Notes: generated by a model not told the origin, from the letters alone. A DNA stretch of 64,000 nt from Achromobacter xylosoxidans (GCF_002192695.1 NZ_MTLG01000084.1:62001-126000), one strand, 5' to 3'. Counted from the first letter of the stretch, positions 1-8,480 are shown. A program made the numbers and translations.

Positions 1-645
1 GCTGTGGGCATCGCCCGCCACCGGCCCGGAATGCATGGCCACGGCGGCGATCAGGCGCGGATGGCGCAAGGCCACCAGCGCGGCCATGCCGGCCCCGGCC
101 GACAGGCCCGCGATGTAGACGCGTTCGGGATCCAGCGCATGCCGGGCGCATTCCGCGCGGATCAGCGCGGCGATCAGGTCGGCTTCCGCCCCGCCATGCG
201 CGTCGTCCGGCTGGAACCAGCGCCAGCAGCGCTGCACCTGCCGGGTCATGGACTGCTGCGGATAGAGCACCATGAAGCCGCCCGCGTCGGCCCATTGGTT
301 CATGCGCGAACCACGGGCGAACGACAGCGCCGTCTGCCTGCAGCCATGCAGCATCACCACCAGCGGCATGCCGGCGCGCGGCGCGGCAGCGGGCGTGTAG
401 CGCGCGTACGTCAGGCGGCGGCCATGGCCGTCGGAAAACTGGCGGGAGGCTTCCCAGCGGCCCGCCCCCAGCGAAGGCGCGGCGGCGCTGCGGGAAGCGG
501 AGGCTGCGGCGGGCTTGGCCGCGCGGCGCTTGGGCGCGCCGCGCTTCTTGGCGGCCTTGGGCGTGGCCATGCGCATTGCGGCGCGCTGCAGCTTGCCGAT
601 CTTCTTCGCGGCCTTGAAAAACAAATTGGTAAAACTGCGCGCCAT
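1..645 (-). CDS. PHB depolymerase-family esterase, 3' end cut by window edge
   Basis: This is the N-terminal 215 codons of a minus-strand gene; the rest lies off the left edge. The ATG at 645 starts a basic Lys/Arg/Ala-rich leader of about 55 residues, followed by an alpha/beta-hydrolase core. An oxyanion-type HGC segment (VVMLHGCRQTA) precedes the lipase-box serine in GLSAGAGM, the layout of the short-chain PHB depolymerase / feruloyl-esterase-like family. Known members hydrolyse polyhydroxybutyrate or related esters. The leader does not look like a cleavable signal peptide, so an intracellular enzyme is more likely than a secreted one. The catalytic Asp and His would lie outside the window. 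The gene is divergent from the PAQR gene, 210 bases away. The substrate is not certain. Confidence 0.85.
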   Translation of the reverse strand, partial: MARSFTNLFFKAAKKIGKLQRAAMRMATPKAAKKRGAPKRRAAKPAAASASRSAAAPSLGAGRWEASRQFSDGHGRRLTYARYTPAAAPRAGMPLVVMLHGCRQTALSFARGSRMNQWADAGGFMVLYPQQSMTRQVQRCWRWFQPDDAHGGAEADLIAALIRAECARHALDPERVYIAGLSAGAGMAALVALRHPRLIAAVAMHSGPVAGDAHS

Positions 646-855
646 TGCTAGGCCTCGGCCAGTAAACCTGCGTTTGCTTGCGCGCTGAATGTATCACAGA
701 GTAACTTGCAGGCAGCGCTTTCGGGGCGCCGGTACGCCGGTCGATTTGCAGTAGATCAAACGGGTGGCGCGTCGGCCGCGGCCGGCCCGCCTGGCGCCTT
801 GAGCCGCCGCGCCAAAGCGCCTAAGGTGTACACCTGAACCAACCAAGACGCATTC

Positions 856-1500
856 ATGTTCCCCAACGACAGACCCCAGACCCTGGGCGAGGAAATCGCC
901 AACTCCATCAGCCACGGCGTCGGCGCCGCGGGCGCCGTGGCCTCCGCCCCCATCCTGATCCTGGCCGCCGTGCGCCAAGGCGACGCCGCCTTCATTGCGG
1001 GGGCCGCCGTCTTCGCCGCGACGATGTGCCTGCTGTACCTGGCATCCACCATCTATCACGCACTGCCCAAGAGCCGCGCCAAACAGCTCTTCAACGTGCT
1101 GGACCACTCCGCCATCTATCTGCTGATCGCGGGCACCTACACGCCCTTCGCGCTGGGCGCCCTGCGCGGACCCTGGGGTTGGACCCTGTTCGGCCTGGTC
1201 TGGGGCATGGCCCTGCTGGGCGTGGGGCTGAAAGCCAGCAAGCGGCTCAACCGCCCGGCCATCTCCACGGGCCTGTACCTGGCGATGGGCTGGCTGGTGA
1301 TCATCGCGGTCAATCCGCTGATCGAGCGCGTGCCCACGGGCGGCCTGTGGTGGCTGGTGGCCGGCGGGCTGGCCTATACCGGCGGCGTGGTGTTCTTCGT
1401 GCTCGACAACCGCTGGCGCTACAGCCACTTCATCTGGCATCTGTTCGTGCTGGCCGGCACGGTGTGCCACTTCTTCGCCGTGCTCTGGTACGCGGCCTGA
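856..1500 (+). CDS. PAQR / hemolysin III family membrane protein
   Basis: The 214-residue protein has about seven hydrophobic segments spread over its length. Family marks are NSISHGVGAAG in the first helix, YHALPKS and LDHSAIYLLIAGTYTP in the middle, and the His pair in FIWHLFVLAGTVCHFF near the C-terminus. These conserved His/Asp residues form the putative metal site of PAQR/HlyIII proteins (YqfA/TrhA type). Relatives affect membrane lipid state, and the hemolysin label is historical. The length is typical. It stands alone, divergent from the esterase and convergent with the FAD monooxygenase, with only 19 bases between the two stop codons. Confidence 0.93.
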   Translation: MFPNDRPQTLGEEIANSISHGVGAAGAVASAPILILAAVRQGDAAFIAGAAVFAATMCLLYLASTIYHALPKSRAKQLFNVLDHSAIYLLIAGTYTPFALGALRGPWGWTLFGLVWGMALLGVGLKASKRLNRPAISTGLYLAMGWLVIIAVNPLIERVPTGGLWWLVAGGLAYTGGVVFFVLDNRWRYSHFIWHLFVLAGTVCHFFAVLWYAA

Positions 1501-1519
1501 AGGCCGCCCGCAAGGCGGC

Positions 1520-2707
1520 TCAGCCGCGGCCCGGGCCCTTGGGCTGCGGCAAGGCCAGCAGGCCGCGCTTCATCATCGATTTCACGCCGGGCACGAGCAG
1601 CCCGCCGCCGAACGCCAGGTCGCGCCACAGTCCCGGGCCCGAGGCCTGGAAACATGGCGTCAGCGCGCGGCTGAGCGTCTGGTACAGGCGCGAAGGCAGC
1701 AGGCGGCTGCGGGCATAGCGCGCCGGTCCCGCCGCAGCGCCATGCTGCCCCAGGGCCTGCGCCAGCGCCAACGCATCCAGCACCGCCAGCGTCGTTCCCA
1801 AGCCCAGCTGCGGGCTCATCGCGTGGCCTGCGTCGCCCACGGCGCAGTACGGGCCTGCCGCCAAGCCGCGCGGCCAGGTGTGCCGGTAGGTCGCGACCGC
1901 CAGGTCCTCGTGCCGCGCGATCTGCTCGACCACGGGCGCGGCCTCGGGCCACAGGGACAACATGCGATCTTTCCAGGCGCCGATGGGCGCCGCGCGCCAT
2001 GCTGGCAAGGCATCGTGGCGGATGCTCCAGAACAGCGACAGGCGCACGCCCTGCGGGCCGATCTCGGTGGGCAGCAGGCCCATCATCTCGCGGGTGCCGC
2101 GAAACCGCTGCAGCAGCTGCGTCGCGCCGCTCCAGCCGGGCGTCCAGAACTGGCCCCACAACGCGCCCCAGGCATAGACGCGCGAACTGGCCGCCAGCCC
2201 GATCTGCTCGCGCAGCGCGGAGGCGGCGCCATCGGCCACCACGAACACATCGAAACTGGACTCGGCCCGGGCCTCGTCCGCGCCGTGCGTCACGTGCGCC
2301 CGGCCCTCGCGGGTCGCGAGCGTCGTGACCGGACAGCCGAACGAGAACTCGACGCCCGCCCGCCGCGCGGCCTCGAACAGCACGCCGCCCAGCGCCGCCC
2401 GCGTCACCGCCCGCGCGCCGTCGCCGACATAATCGATGTCCACGATCCGCCAGCCGCGATGCGACAGGCCCAGCAAGCGGTCGATCGGCGCGCCCACGTT
2501 CAGCGCCGCAACGTCCACGCCCAGCGCCGCCAGCGCGCGCACGCCGGGCGGCTGCAGCAGCAGCCCGGCGCCCAGCGTGGTGAAACCCTGGTGCTTTTCG
2601 AAGACGCGCACCTGATGGCCGGCTTGCGCCAGCGCCAGCGCGGCGGCCAATCCGGCGCTGCCCGCGCCGGCGATGCCGATGGATAGCGGCGTATGCGTAG
2701 TGATCAT
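1520..2707 (-). CDS. FAD-dependent monooxygenase (aromatic hydroxylase-like)
   Basis: A 395-residue flavoprotein of the PHBH/UbiH-like monooxygenase family. It has the N-terminal dinucleotide fold (GAGSAGLAAALALAQAG, then the ribose-binding Glu in VRVFEKH) and, near residue 290, the second FAD motif (GDAGHAMSPQLGLG). Such enzymes insert one oxygen atom into aromatic or similar substrates using NAD(P)H. The start at 2707 was chosen because the glycine motif follows about 10 residues later, as is usual; an upstream ATG at 2764 would add a 19-residue tail that looks non-native. No clear ribosome site is visible. The AraC-type regulator just upstream on the same strand may control it. The substrate is unknown. 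Confidence 0.85.
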   Translation of the reverse strand: MITTHTPLSIGIAGAGSAGLAAALALAQAGHQVRVFEKHQGFTTLGAGLLLQPPGVRALAALGVDVAALNVGAPIDRLLGLSHRGWRIVDIDYVGDGARAVTRAALGGVLFEAARRAGVEFSFGCPVTTLATREGRAHVTHGADEARAESSFDVFVVADGAASALREQIGLAASSRVYAWGALWGQFWTPGWSGATQLLQRFRGTREMMGLLPTEIGPQGVRLSLFWSIRHDALPAWRAAPIGAWKDRMLSLWPEAAPVVEQIARHEDLAVATYRHTWPRGLAAGPYCAVGDAGHAMSPQLGLGTTLAVLDALALAQALGQHGAAAGPARYARSRLLPSRLYQTLSRALTPCFQASGPGLWRDLAFGGGLLVPGVKSMMKRGLLALPQPKGPGRG

Positions 2708-2770
2708 GGAATGGCATGGCCCGGCGGCCCGAAGGGGCCGCCACGGGAGCCGGCATAGTACCAATTACCC

Positions 2771-3538
2771 TCAGCCCTCACGCAGGTACTCCGTGGGCGG
2801 ACGGCCCAGCACCCGCCGGAACATCGTGGAGAACGCCGCGGGACTCTGGTAGCCGAAATCCAGCGCGATGGCGGTCACCGAGTCGCCCGAGGCCAGCCGC
2901 GACAAGGCCAGCACCACGCAGGCGCGCTGGCGCCATTCCGAAAACGCCATGCCCGTCTGCTGGCGGAAATGGCGGCTGAACGTGCGCGGACTCATGTGCA
3001 GGCGCCCAGCCCAGGCTTGCGGCGCGGCGCGCGCGTCCGGCGCGGCGATGAAGGCCTTGCACAAGGGCGCCAGGCGCCTGTCGCGCGGCAGCGGGATATG
3101 CAGGGGCAGCACAGGCGCGCGCTCGACCTCGTGCAGCAGCAAGGACGCCAGCGCGCCGTCGCGCCCTGCTTCATCGTAGGCCGCCGGCATGTCCACCGCG
3201 TCCAGCAGCAGTTGGCGCAACAGCGGCGACACCTCGATCACCTCGCAGGCTTCCCGGTCCGCGCGCGCCGCCCCCGGTTCGATATAGGCGCTGCGCGTGC
3301 TGACATCCAGCATGCGGACCTGATGCGTCACGCCTGCCGGGATCCACACCGCGCGCTGCGGCGGCACCACCCAATTGCCGTCGCGCGTGACCACCTGCAT
3401 GACGCCAGTGGCGCCATACAGCAGTTGGGCCCGGCGGTGCGCATGGGCCGGCAACAGCCGGCCGGGCGGATAGTCGTTGCCGATGGCGACGACGGCGCGG
3501 TCCAGGTGGTCGTAGCGGTCGATGTGGGTATTGCGCAT
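2771..3538 (-). CDS. AraC-family transcriptional regulator with N-terminal cupin
   Basis: 255 residues. Residues 1-100 form a cupin-like sensor (HAHRRAQLLYGATG and VVPPQRAVWIPAGVTHQV are typical of AraC_binding). Residues 155-255 carry the double helix-turn-helix: first helix pair around MSPRTFSRHFRQQTG, and the family signature around ALDFGYQSPAAFSTMFRR near the end. It lies 63 bases upstream of the FAD monooxygenase on the same strand and is divergent from the TauE-type exporter gene, so either could be its target. The effector cannot be predicted. Confidence 0.92.
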   Translation of the reverse strand: MRNTHIDRYDHLDRAVVAIGNDYPPGRLLPAHAHRRAQLLYGATGVMQVVTRDGNWVVPPQRAVWIPAGVTHQVRMLDVSTRSAYIEPGAARADREACEVIEVSPLLRQLLLDAVDMPAAYDEAGRDGALASLLLHEVERAPVLPLHIPLPRDRRLAPLCKAFIAAPDARAAPQAWAGRLHMSPRTFSRHFRQQTGMAFSEWRQRACVVLALSRLASGDSVTAIALDFGYQSPAAFSTMFRRVLGRPPTEYLREG

Positions 3539-3586
3539 GGTCGGAGGCTCATGGCCTGTTCAAGCCGCTTGTACGGCGACGAGTCG

Positions 3587-3635
3587 ATTGGCCGAAACTC
3601 GAACATTATTGTCTCATCCTCGAAAGCGGGCCAAT
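3587..3635. promoter_or_regulatory. Divergent AraC/TauE intergenic region with a spaced inverted repeat
   Basis: In the 141-base gap between the AraC start (3538) and the exporter start (3680), ATTGGCC (3587-3593) is mirrored by GGCCAAT (3629-3635) 35 bases further on. CTCGAA occurs twice between the arms. The spacing would suit a regulator contacting two sites, but AraC proteins more often use direct repeats, so this is only a candidate operator. Confidence 0.3.
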
Positions 3636-3679
3636 GCCGGCCGCCGTATCGTGACGTTTTCCCCTGGAAGGACGCAGCA

Positions 3680-4492
3680 ATGCTTTATCTGGTTCTGGCC
3701 CTGTTCGGCTGCTTGAGCGGCGTGACGACCGTGCTGTTCGGCTTTGGCGGCGGCTTTGTCGTGGTGCCCGTGCTGTACGCGGCATTGACCGCCGCGCACG
3801 GCGCGCACGACGCCATCGGCCTGGCGGCCATGCACATCGCGGTGGCCACATCCACCTGCGTCATGATCGTGAATTCGGTGGCGGCCACGCGCAAGCACCA
3901 GCGCGCCGGCAATATCCTGCGCGCCTACGTCTGGCCCCTGGCCGGCTTCATCGCGGCGGGAGCGGCGCTGGGCGCGCTCGCCGCCACCCGAGCCAGCGGC
4001 GACTTCGTGCGCTACGCCTTCATCGCCTACCTCGGCGTGACCATCCTGGACTGCCTGCTGCGCCAGGGCTTCATGGCGCAGGGCGACGGGCGGCCCCGGC
4101 CGCTGGAACGCGGCGTCCTGGTAGGCGGCGGGGTGATCATCGGCGCGGTCGCCGCCTTCCTGGGCGTAGGCGGCAGCGTCATGACCGTGCCGCTGCTGCG
4201 CCGCCGCGGCCTGCCCATGGCCAAGGCGGCGGCCATGGCCAATCCGCTGACGCTGCCGGTAGCGGTGGTGGGAACGCTGGCCTACATGGCCGCGGCTGGC
4301 GGTCTGGCCGAACCGCTGGCGCCCTGGATCGTGGGCTACGTGGACCTGCTGGCCTTCGCCGCGCTGGCGCTGGGGTCGCTGGCCGGCATCCGGCTGGCCG
4401 CGCCGCTGATCCCGCGCATCCCGGACCGCCTGCACGCCCGCGTCTACGTGCTGCTGCTGGCGCTGGTGATGCTGAGCATGCTGATCGTGTAG
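3680..4492 (+). CDS. Sulfite exporter TauE/SafE family protein
   Basis: 270 residues with about eight hydrophobic segments in two similar halves. Each half opens with the family's glycine-rich motif: FGFGGGFVVVPVLYAA near residue 20 and LGVGGSVMTVPLLRRRG near residue 165. Members move small anions such as sulfite, sulfoacetate or organosulfonates across the inner membrane, but substrates are rarely known. The start at 3680 is supported by GGAAGGA eight bases upstream; the longer upstream reading frame is antisense to the AraC gene. It is divergent from that regulator, which is a plausible controller. Confidence 0.9.
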   Translation: MLYLVLALFGCLSGVTTVLFGFGGGFVVVPVLYAALTAAHGAHDAIGLAAMHIAVATSTCVMIVNSVAATRKHQRAGNILRAYVWPLAGFIAAGAALGALAATRASGDFVRYAFIAYLGVTILDCLLRQGFMAQGDGRPRPLERGVLVGGGVIIGAVAAFLGVGGSVMTVPLLRRRGLPMAKAAAMANPLTLPVAVVGTLAYMAAAGGLAEPLAPWIVGYVDLLAFAALALGSLAGIRLAAPLIPRIPDRLHARVYVLLLALVMLSMLIV

Positions 4493-4703
4493 GACCTGTC
4501 CCGCATAAAATTTAAGGAAACATCGCGGCCAGCAGCGACTACGAAACCGCGCAAAACGTTTCCGCCGCGCCCCGGGGGACTCCCTCCCGGGTCGCGCGCC
4601 CATCCCGTGGCCTGCCGACACAGGAAAACACATCGCGAAACTTGCCCCCATGCCGGCCGGGTCGTCATCATGGCCCGACATTCAACCGGAACAAGGAGGT
4701 TTC

Positions 4704-5117
4704 ATGCAGCGTTCCACTTATGCATTCCTGTCCGCCGCCGTGCTGGCGACGGCGCTGTCCGGTGCTCCCGCCCTTGCGCAGCAAGCCAGCCAGCCGCAAG
4801 GCCAGGCCCAGGCTCAACCGCGCATGGCGCCCCCGCCCGCGATCCAGCCGACCGACCAGCAATTGCAGCGTTTCGCTTCGGCATCGCAGAAGATTTCCGG
4901 CGTCGTCGACGAATACCGCCCCAAGGTCGACGCCGCCAAGACGGATGCCGCCAAGCAGAAGGTCGTTGAGGAAGCCGACGCCAAGATGGTCAAGCTGGTC
5001 CAGGCCGACGGCCTGAGCGTCGAGGAATTCAACGGCATCGGCCAGGCCATACAGCAGGACCCCCAGCTCAAGCAACGTTTGATGAGCATGGGCAAGGGCG
5101 CCCCCGCCGCGAAGTAG
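4704..5117 (+). CDS. DUF4168 domain-containing secreted protein
   Basis: 137 residues with a clear signal peptide (basic MQR, hydrophobic core, ALA-QQ cleavage near residue 25). A Gln/Pro-rich linker follows, then a helical DUF4168 domain (about residues 50-130: QQLQRFASASQKISGVVDEY, later LSVEEFNGIGQAIQQDPQL). The product should be periplasmic or exported. DUF4168 has no assigned biochemical role; such proteins are often abundant and stress-linked. Expression looks strong: an excellent AAGGAGGT ribosome site lies just before the ATG, and a perfect intrinsic terminator follows. The 211 bases upstream of the start show no other gene. Confidence 0.88.
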   Translation: MQRSTYAFLSAAVLATALSGAPALAQQASQPQGQAQAQPRMAPPPAIQPTDQQLQRFASASQKISGVVDEYRPKVDAAKTDAAKQKVVEEADAKMVKLVQADGLSVEEFNGIGQAIQQDPQLKQRLMSMGKGAPAAK

Positions 5118-5145
5118 GGTAAGGCTCTCCGAGAGCCAGTGTTGG

Positions 5146-5180
5146 CGCCATCCGTCCTCAAGGACGGATGGCGTTTTTTT
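5146..5180 (+). terminator. Rho-independent terminator of the DUF4168 gene
   Basis: A perfect 12-bp stem (CGCCATCCGTCC with GGACGGATGGCG, loop TCAA) is followed by seven T residues at 5174-5180. The 3' half of the hairpin also encodes the last codons of the convergent MerR gene, so the two transcription units overlap here. Confidence 0.93.
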
Positions 5181-5598
5181 GCTTTGCGGCGGCCGTCGCC
5201 GTCCTGCCCTGTTTCACCCTGCCCGCTGCCGCCTTCAGCAGGCGCTGGAAAGTCGGGCATTGCGCATGGTTGGGCGCGGGACATACCGCGGCATGGCGCA
5301 AGCCCTGGCTCATGGCCCGCAGGCGCTTGATGGTCGCGTCTATGCCGTCGGCCTTGTCCAGCAGCAACTGCCTGTCCACCCGCAGCGCGCCCTCGGGCGA
5401 GAGCATGGCCTGGATCTCGTCCAGCGACAGGCCGCCGGCCTGCCCCAGCGCGATCAGCGCCAATTGATCCAGCACGCCGGGCGCAAAACGCCGGCGCTCG
5501 CCGGCGGCGCTGACCGCCGTGATCAAGCCCCTGTTTTCATAGAAGCGCAGCGTGGAGGCCGGCAGGCTCGTGCGCCGGACGACTTCAGAAATATCCAT
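5158..5598 (-). CDS. MerR-family regulator with a CueR-like C-x7-C loop
   Basis: 146 residues. A MerR winged helix-turn-helix fills residues 1-70 (MDISEVVRRT, STLRFYENRGL), followed by a dimerisation helix and a C-terminal Cys loop, C106-PAPNHAQ-C114-P. The C-x7-C-P spacing equals that of the metal-binding loop of E. coli CueR. In an ungapped hand alignment the residue matching CueR Ser77 is Ala71, not the Cys of divalent-metal sensors. A thiophilic or monovalent-metal effector is therefore possible but unproven. The gene is divergent from a DUF2938 membrane protein whose promoter has the stretched spacer typical of MerR control. Its 3' end overlaps the neighbouring gene's terminator. Confidence 0.88.
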   Translation of the reverse strand: MDISEVVRRTSLPASTLRFYENRGLITAVSAAGERRRFAPGVLDQLALIALGQAGGLSLDEIQAMLSPEGALRVDRQLLLDKADGIDATIKRLRAMSQGLRHAAVCPAPNHAQCPTFQRLLKAAAGRVKQGRTATAAAKQKNAIRP

Positions 5599-5608
5599 GG
5601 CGCCTTCC

Positions 5609-5639
5609 TTGACTTGAAGTTGACTTCAACTTCTATCAT
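5609..5639 (+). promoter_or_regulatory. MerR-type promoter/operator of the DUF2938 gene
   Basis: A -35 TTGACT (5609-5614) and a -10 TATCAT (5634-5639) are separated by 19 bases, the over-long spacing that MerR regulators correct by distorting the DNA. The spacer holds a perfect dyad, TTGAAGT-TG-ACTTCAA. The element ends 38 bases before the DUF2938 ATG and lies 10 bases upstream of the divergent merR ATG, so the regulator probably controls both. Confidence 0.8.
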
Positions 5640-5677
5640 GCCTGCAAACGATGCGGTCATCAATGGAAGGATAGGAC

Positions 5678-6172
5678 ATGGAATCGACGGAATTGGCGGT
5701 ACGAGTGGTTTTGATCGGGATCGGCGCGACGGTCGTTATGGACCTGTGGGGCATGGTCCAGAAAGCGCTGGGCATGCCCACGCTGGGCTACGCACTGGTC
5801 GGCCGGTGGGCCGGCCACCTGCGCCGGGGCAAGCTTACCCACGCCAATATCGGCCGGGCCGAGCCCATAGCGGGCGAGTCGGCGCTGGGGTGGACGATCC
5901 ACTACGCAGTGGGCCTGGCCTTCGCCGCGCTGCTGGTCCGCATCCAGGGCCCGGCATGGCTGCGCGATCCCACATGGCTGCCCGCCCTGGCGGTGGGCCT
6001 GGCGACGGTCGTCATGCCCTTCTTCGTCATGCAACCCGCCATGGGCGCGGGGTTTGCCGCGTCGCGCACACCCACGCCCTGGAAGAACCGCCTACGCAGC
6101 TTGGTGACGCATGCGGTGTTTGGCTGCGGGCTCTACTTGTCCGCCGCCCTCCTCACGCTGGTGTGGAACTGA
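5678..6172 (+). CDS. DUF2938 domain-containing membrane protein
   Basis: 164 residues with four hydrophobic segments (about residues 5-30, 70-90, 95-125 and 140-163). The opening (VRVVLIGIGATVVMDLWG) and the middle (GRAEPIAGESALGWTIHYAVG, LVMPFFVMQPAMGAG-like) are typical of DUF2938. The function is unknown. Because a divergent MerR regulator with a possible metal loop controls the promoter, a role in metal or electrophile handling at the inner membrane is a reasonable inference, not a demonstrated one. It is a single-gene unit followed by the GNAT gene after about 90 bases. Confidence 0.85.
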   Translation: MESTELAVRVVLIGIGATVVMDLWGMVQKALGMPTLGYALVGRWAGHLRRGKLTHANIGRAEPIAGESALGWTIHYAVGLAFAALLVRIQGPAWLRDPTWLPALAVGLATVVMPFFVMQPAMGAGFAASRTPTPWKNRLRSLVTHAVFGCGLYLSAALLTLVWN

Positions 6173-6263
6173 CCGCGGATCGCGCCCAGGCTCCAGTCGG
6201 CGCATCTATGATGACGTCTGTTCGGAACACCCCAAGCCACAAGAACCTGGAGGAGTTGTGACC

Positions 6264-6800
6264 TTGACGACAAAAGAAGCAAGCCAGCTGACGATCCGCC
6301 GCGCAAGCGTGGAAGATGCCCCCGCGGTATTGCGGGTATTCGACGAAGTGATCGCCTGGTTCGTGGATATGGGCAATGAGGGACAATGGGGCAGCGAACC
6401 CTGGTCGGCCTTGCCCAAGCGCATCGCCAACGTGACCGAAGCCTGCGCGCTGCCCGGGGCATGGATCGCCGAGGAACCGGGCGGGGGCATCCACGGCGCG
6501 CTGGTGCTGGGCGCCTCCATGCCTTATGTGCCTGCGGCGACCGAGCCGGAAATCTACGTAAGGTTGCTGGTCGCCTCGCGCCACGAACACGCGCGCGGCC
6601 TCGGCCGGCGCCTGCTGGCATTTGCCGATGGCCAGGCGCGCGCCGCCGGCGTGGAACGAATGCGCGTGGACTGCTACGGCGGCGGCAGCGGCGCCCTGGT
6701 GCGCTTCTACGAATCCTGCGGCTACGAACGGATTTCGACCTTCGACGTGAATGGCTGGCCCGGCCAATTATTAGGCCGCAACCTTGGTGACCTTGAATGA
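6264..6800 (+). CDS. GNAT family N-acetyltransferase
   Basis: About 178 residues with the GNAT fold: N-terminal TIRRASVEDAPAVLRVFDEV, a central strand EIYVRLLVASRHEHARGLGRRLL containing the acetyl-CoA loop (R-x2-G-x-G/R), and the C-terminal RFYESCGYER. It transfers an acetyl group from acetyl-CoA to an unknown amine. There is no ATG: GTG 6258 and TTG 6264 are both in frame. TTG is preferred because GGAGGAG (6249-6255) is 8 bases from it but only 2 from the GTG. The stop overlaps the ATG of the arylamine N-acetyltransferase gene (ATGA), so the two are translationally coupled. Confidence 0.82.
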   Translation: MTTKEASQLTIRRASVEDAPAVLRVFDEVIAWFVDMGNEGQWGSEPWSALPKRIANVTEACALPGAWIAEEPGGGIHGALVLGASMPYVPAATEPEIYVRLLVASRHEHARGLGRRLLAFADGQARAAGVERMRVDCYGGGSGALVRFYESCGYERISTFDVNGWPGQLLGRNLGDLE

Positions 6801-7657
6801 CCGCAATTCCAGACTCAGCATTCCTGGACCGCTATTTTGGCCGCATCGGCTATCGCGGCCCTGCCGAGCCCACGCTCGACGTCTTGCGGCAGCTCCATCT
6901 GCTGCATCCGCAAGCCATCCCGTTTGAAAACCTGGCGCCGTACTCTGGCCGCAGCGTTGCGCTGGACTTGGAGGCCATCGCCGAAAAGATGTTCACGCAA
7001 CGGCGCGGCGGATACTGCTTCGAGCACAACACGCTGCTGCTCGCGGTATTGCGGCAGATGGGCTTTCATGTCACCCCGCTGATCGCACGGGTGCGCTGGC
7101 AAGTGCCGGCGGAAATCCATACGGGACTGACCCACATGCTATTGCGCGTGGAACTGGAGGGCCGCAGCTGGTTCGTCGACGTGGCCTTCGGATCCACCAC
7201 GCAGACCGCTCCCCTGGCATTCCTGCCTGACGTTCCCCAAGCCACGCCCCACGGCACTTTCCGCGTCGCCCAGGCCGAGGGCGAGCTGAGCCTGGATTTC
7301 CAGACCTTGAGCGGCTGGCAGACCGTGTATCGCTTTACGCTGGAGCCCGCGGCGGATGTGGATTTCGAAATCGGCAACTGGTACACCTCGACGCACCCCC
7401 AGTCCGTTTTCCTGAACAGCCTGCTGGTCAGCCGCACCCAGCCCGGCGCCCGCGAACTGATGGTGAACGACACCTACATCCGCCGCGACAACGCCGGCGA
7501 CCTGCAGAAATATCGCTATGCCGATGCCGCCAGCTGGGCGGATTGCCTGCGCGTACGTTTTGGCCTCGATCTTGGCCGGGACGAGGCCGCCGGCCTGTTC
7601 CAACGCGTGCTGGCGCAAAGCCATGGCGCAGCCAGCGCCGAACTCGCGCCAGGCTGA
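6797..7657 (+). CDS. nat: Arylamine N-acetyltransferase (NAT)
   Basis: 286 residues, the usual NAT length. The catalytic triad is visible: Cys74 in RRGGYCFEHN, His113 in TGLTHMLL and Asp128 in WFVDVAFG. The N-terminal part carries PFENLAPYSGR, another family mark. NAT acetylates arylamines and arylhydrazines from acetyl-CoA by a ping-pong mechanism in the cytosol and is usually seen as xenobiotic handling. It overlaps the upstream GNAT gene by 4 bases and precedes a GST-like gene by about 110 bases, so the three form a probable small-molecule detoxification group. Confidence 0.94.
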   Translation: MTAIPDSAFLDRYFGRIGYRGPAEPTLDVLRQLHLLHPQAIPFENLAPYSGRSVALDLEAIAEKMFTQRRGGYCFEHNTLLLAVLRQMGFHVTPLIARVRWQVPAEIHTGLTHMLLRVELEGRSWFVDVAFGSTTQTAPLAFLPDVPQATPHGTFRVAQAEGELSLDFQTLSGWQTVYRFTLEPAADVDFEIGNWYTSTHPQSVFLNSLLVSRTQPGARELMVNDTYIRRDNAGDLQKYRYADAASWADCLRVRFGLDLGRDEAAGLFQRVLAQSHGAASAELAPG

Positions 7658-7766
7658 TCCATCGGACGGTGAAGGCGCGGGGCTGGCCCCCGCCGCCATG
7701 GGTCCTGCGCAACCGGTTATCCTGTTTCCGGTTTCCCTCACCGACACGCAGAAGGAGCGCAGCATC

Positions 7767-8468
7767 TTGACCCCGGATCTCACTCTCTATGACCTGGCGG
7801 GCGCAGACGCCTCGCTGCGCTTCAGCCCGCATTGCTGGAAGACCCACATGGCCCTGGCCCACAAGGGCCTGGCCGCCACGACCGTGCCCTGGCGCTTCAC
7901 CGAAAAGGAAGCCATAGACTTTTCCGGCCAGAAGCTGGTGCCGGTGCTGGTGCATGGCGAGCACGTCGTCAGTGATTCCTGGCAGATCGCGTGCTACCTG
8001 GAAGACACCTTTCCCGAACGGCCCTCGTTGTTCGGCGGCGCGAGCGGCCGCGCCCTGAGCCTGTTCGTGAATTCATGGTCGGACACCACCCTGGTGCCCA
8101 CGCTGGCGCGGCTGCTGCTGCCCAGCATCCACGGCCTGATCCACGAAAAAGACCGGGACTATTTCCGCGCCACGCGGGAAAAGCGCTTCGGCAGGCTGGA
8201 AGACCTGCCCGCGGGCTATGAGGACCAGACCGCCGCGCTGCGCGCGGCGCTGCTGCCCTTGCGGCAGATGCTGGGCAAGCAGCCCTATCTGGCCGGTCAG
8301 CAGCCGGCCTATGCCGACTATGCGGTGTTCGGCATGTTCATGTGGGCGCGCTGCACCAGCACGCTGGAACTGCTGGCCGAGGACGATCCGGTCCATGCCT
8401 GGCGCGAGCGGCTGCTCGACGCCTTCGGCGGCCTGGCCCGCCGCGCGCCGACGACGGCGCAATCCTGA
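7767..8468 (+). CDS. Glutathione S-transferase family protein
   Basis: 233 residues from a TTG start preceded by AAGGAG at 7752-7757 (9-base spacing); the open frame upstream of it has no better start. A thioredoxin-like N-terminal half (FSPHCWKTHMALAHKGL, then QKLVPVLVHGEHVVSDSWQIACYLE with the cis-Pro and the glutathione-binding Asp-Ser) is followed by an all-helical C-terminal half (QQPAYADYAVFGMFMWAR). It resembles beta-etherase/LigE-like or plant-type GSTs of proteobacteria. It should conjugate or thiolyse an unknown electrophile. It is convergent with the ABC-2 permease, with a symmetric hairpin between. Confidence 0.85.
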   Translation: MTPDLTLYDLAGADASLRFSPHCWKTHMALAHKGLAATTVPWRFTEKEAIDFSGQKLVPVLVHGEHVVSDSWQIACYLEDTFPERPSLFGGASGRALSLFVNSWSDTTLVPTLARLLLPSIHGLIHEKDRDYFRATREKRFGRLEDLPAGYEDQTAALRAALLPLRQMLGKQPYLAGQQPAYADYAVFGMFMWARCTSTLELLAEDDPVHAWRERLLDAFGGLARRAPTTAQS

Positions 8469-8480
8469 GGCCTTGGCCCT

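Noticed and set aside
746..759. Possible FNR box upstream of the PAQR gene (TTGCA-GTAG-ATCAA)
   Set aside because: Only one half-site is perfect and two of five bases are wrong in the other. It is far weaker than the two perfect boxes at 21500 and 22750.
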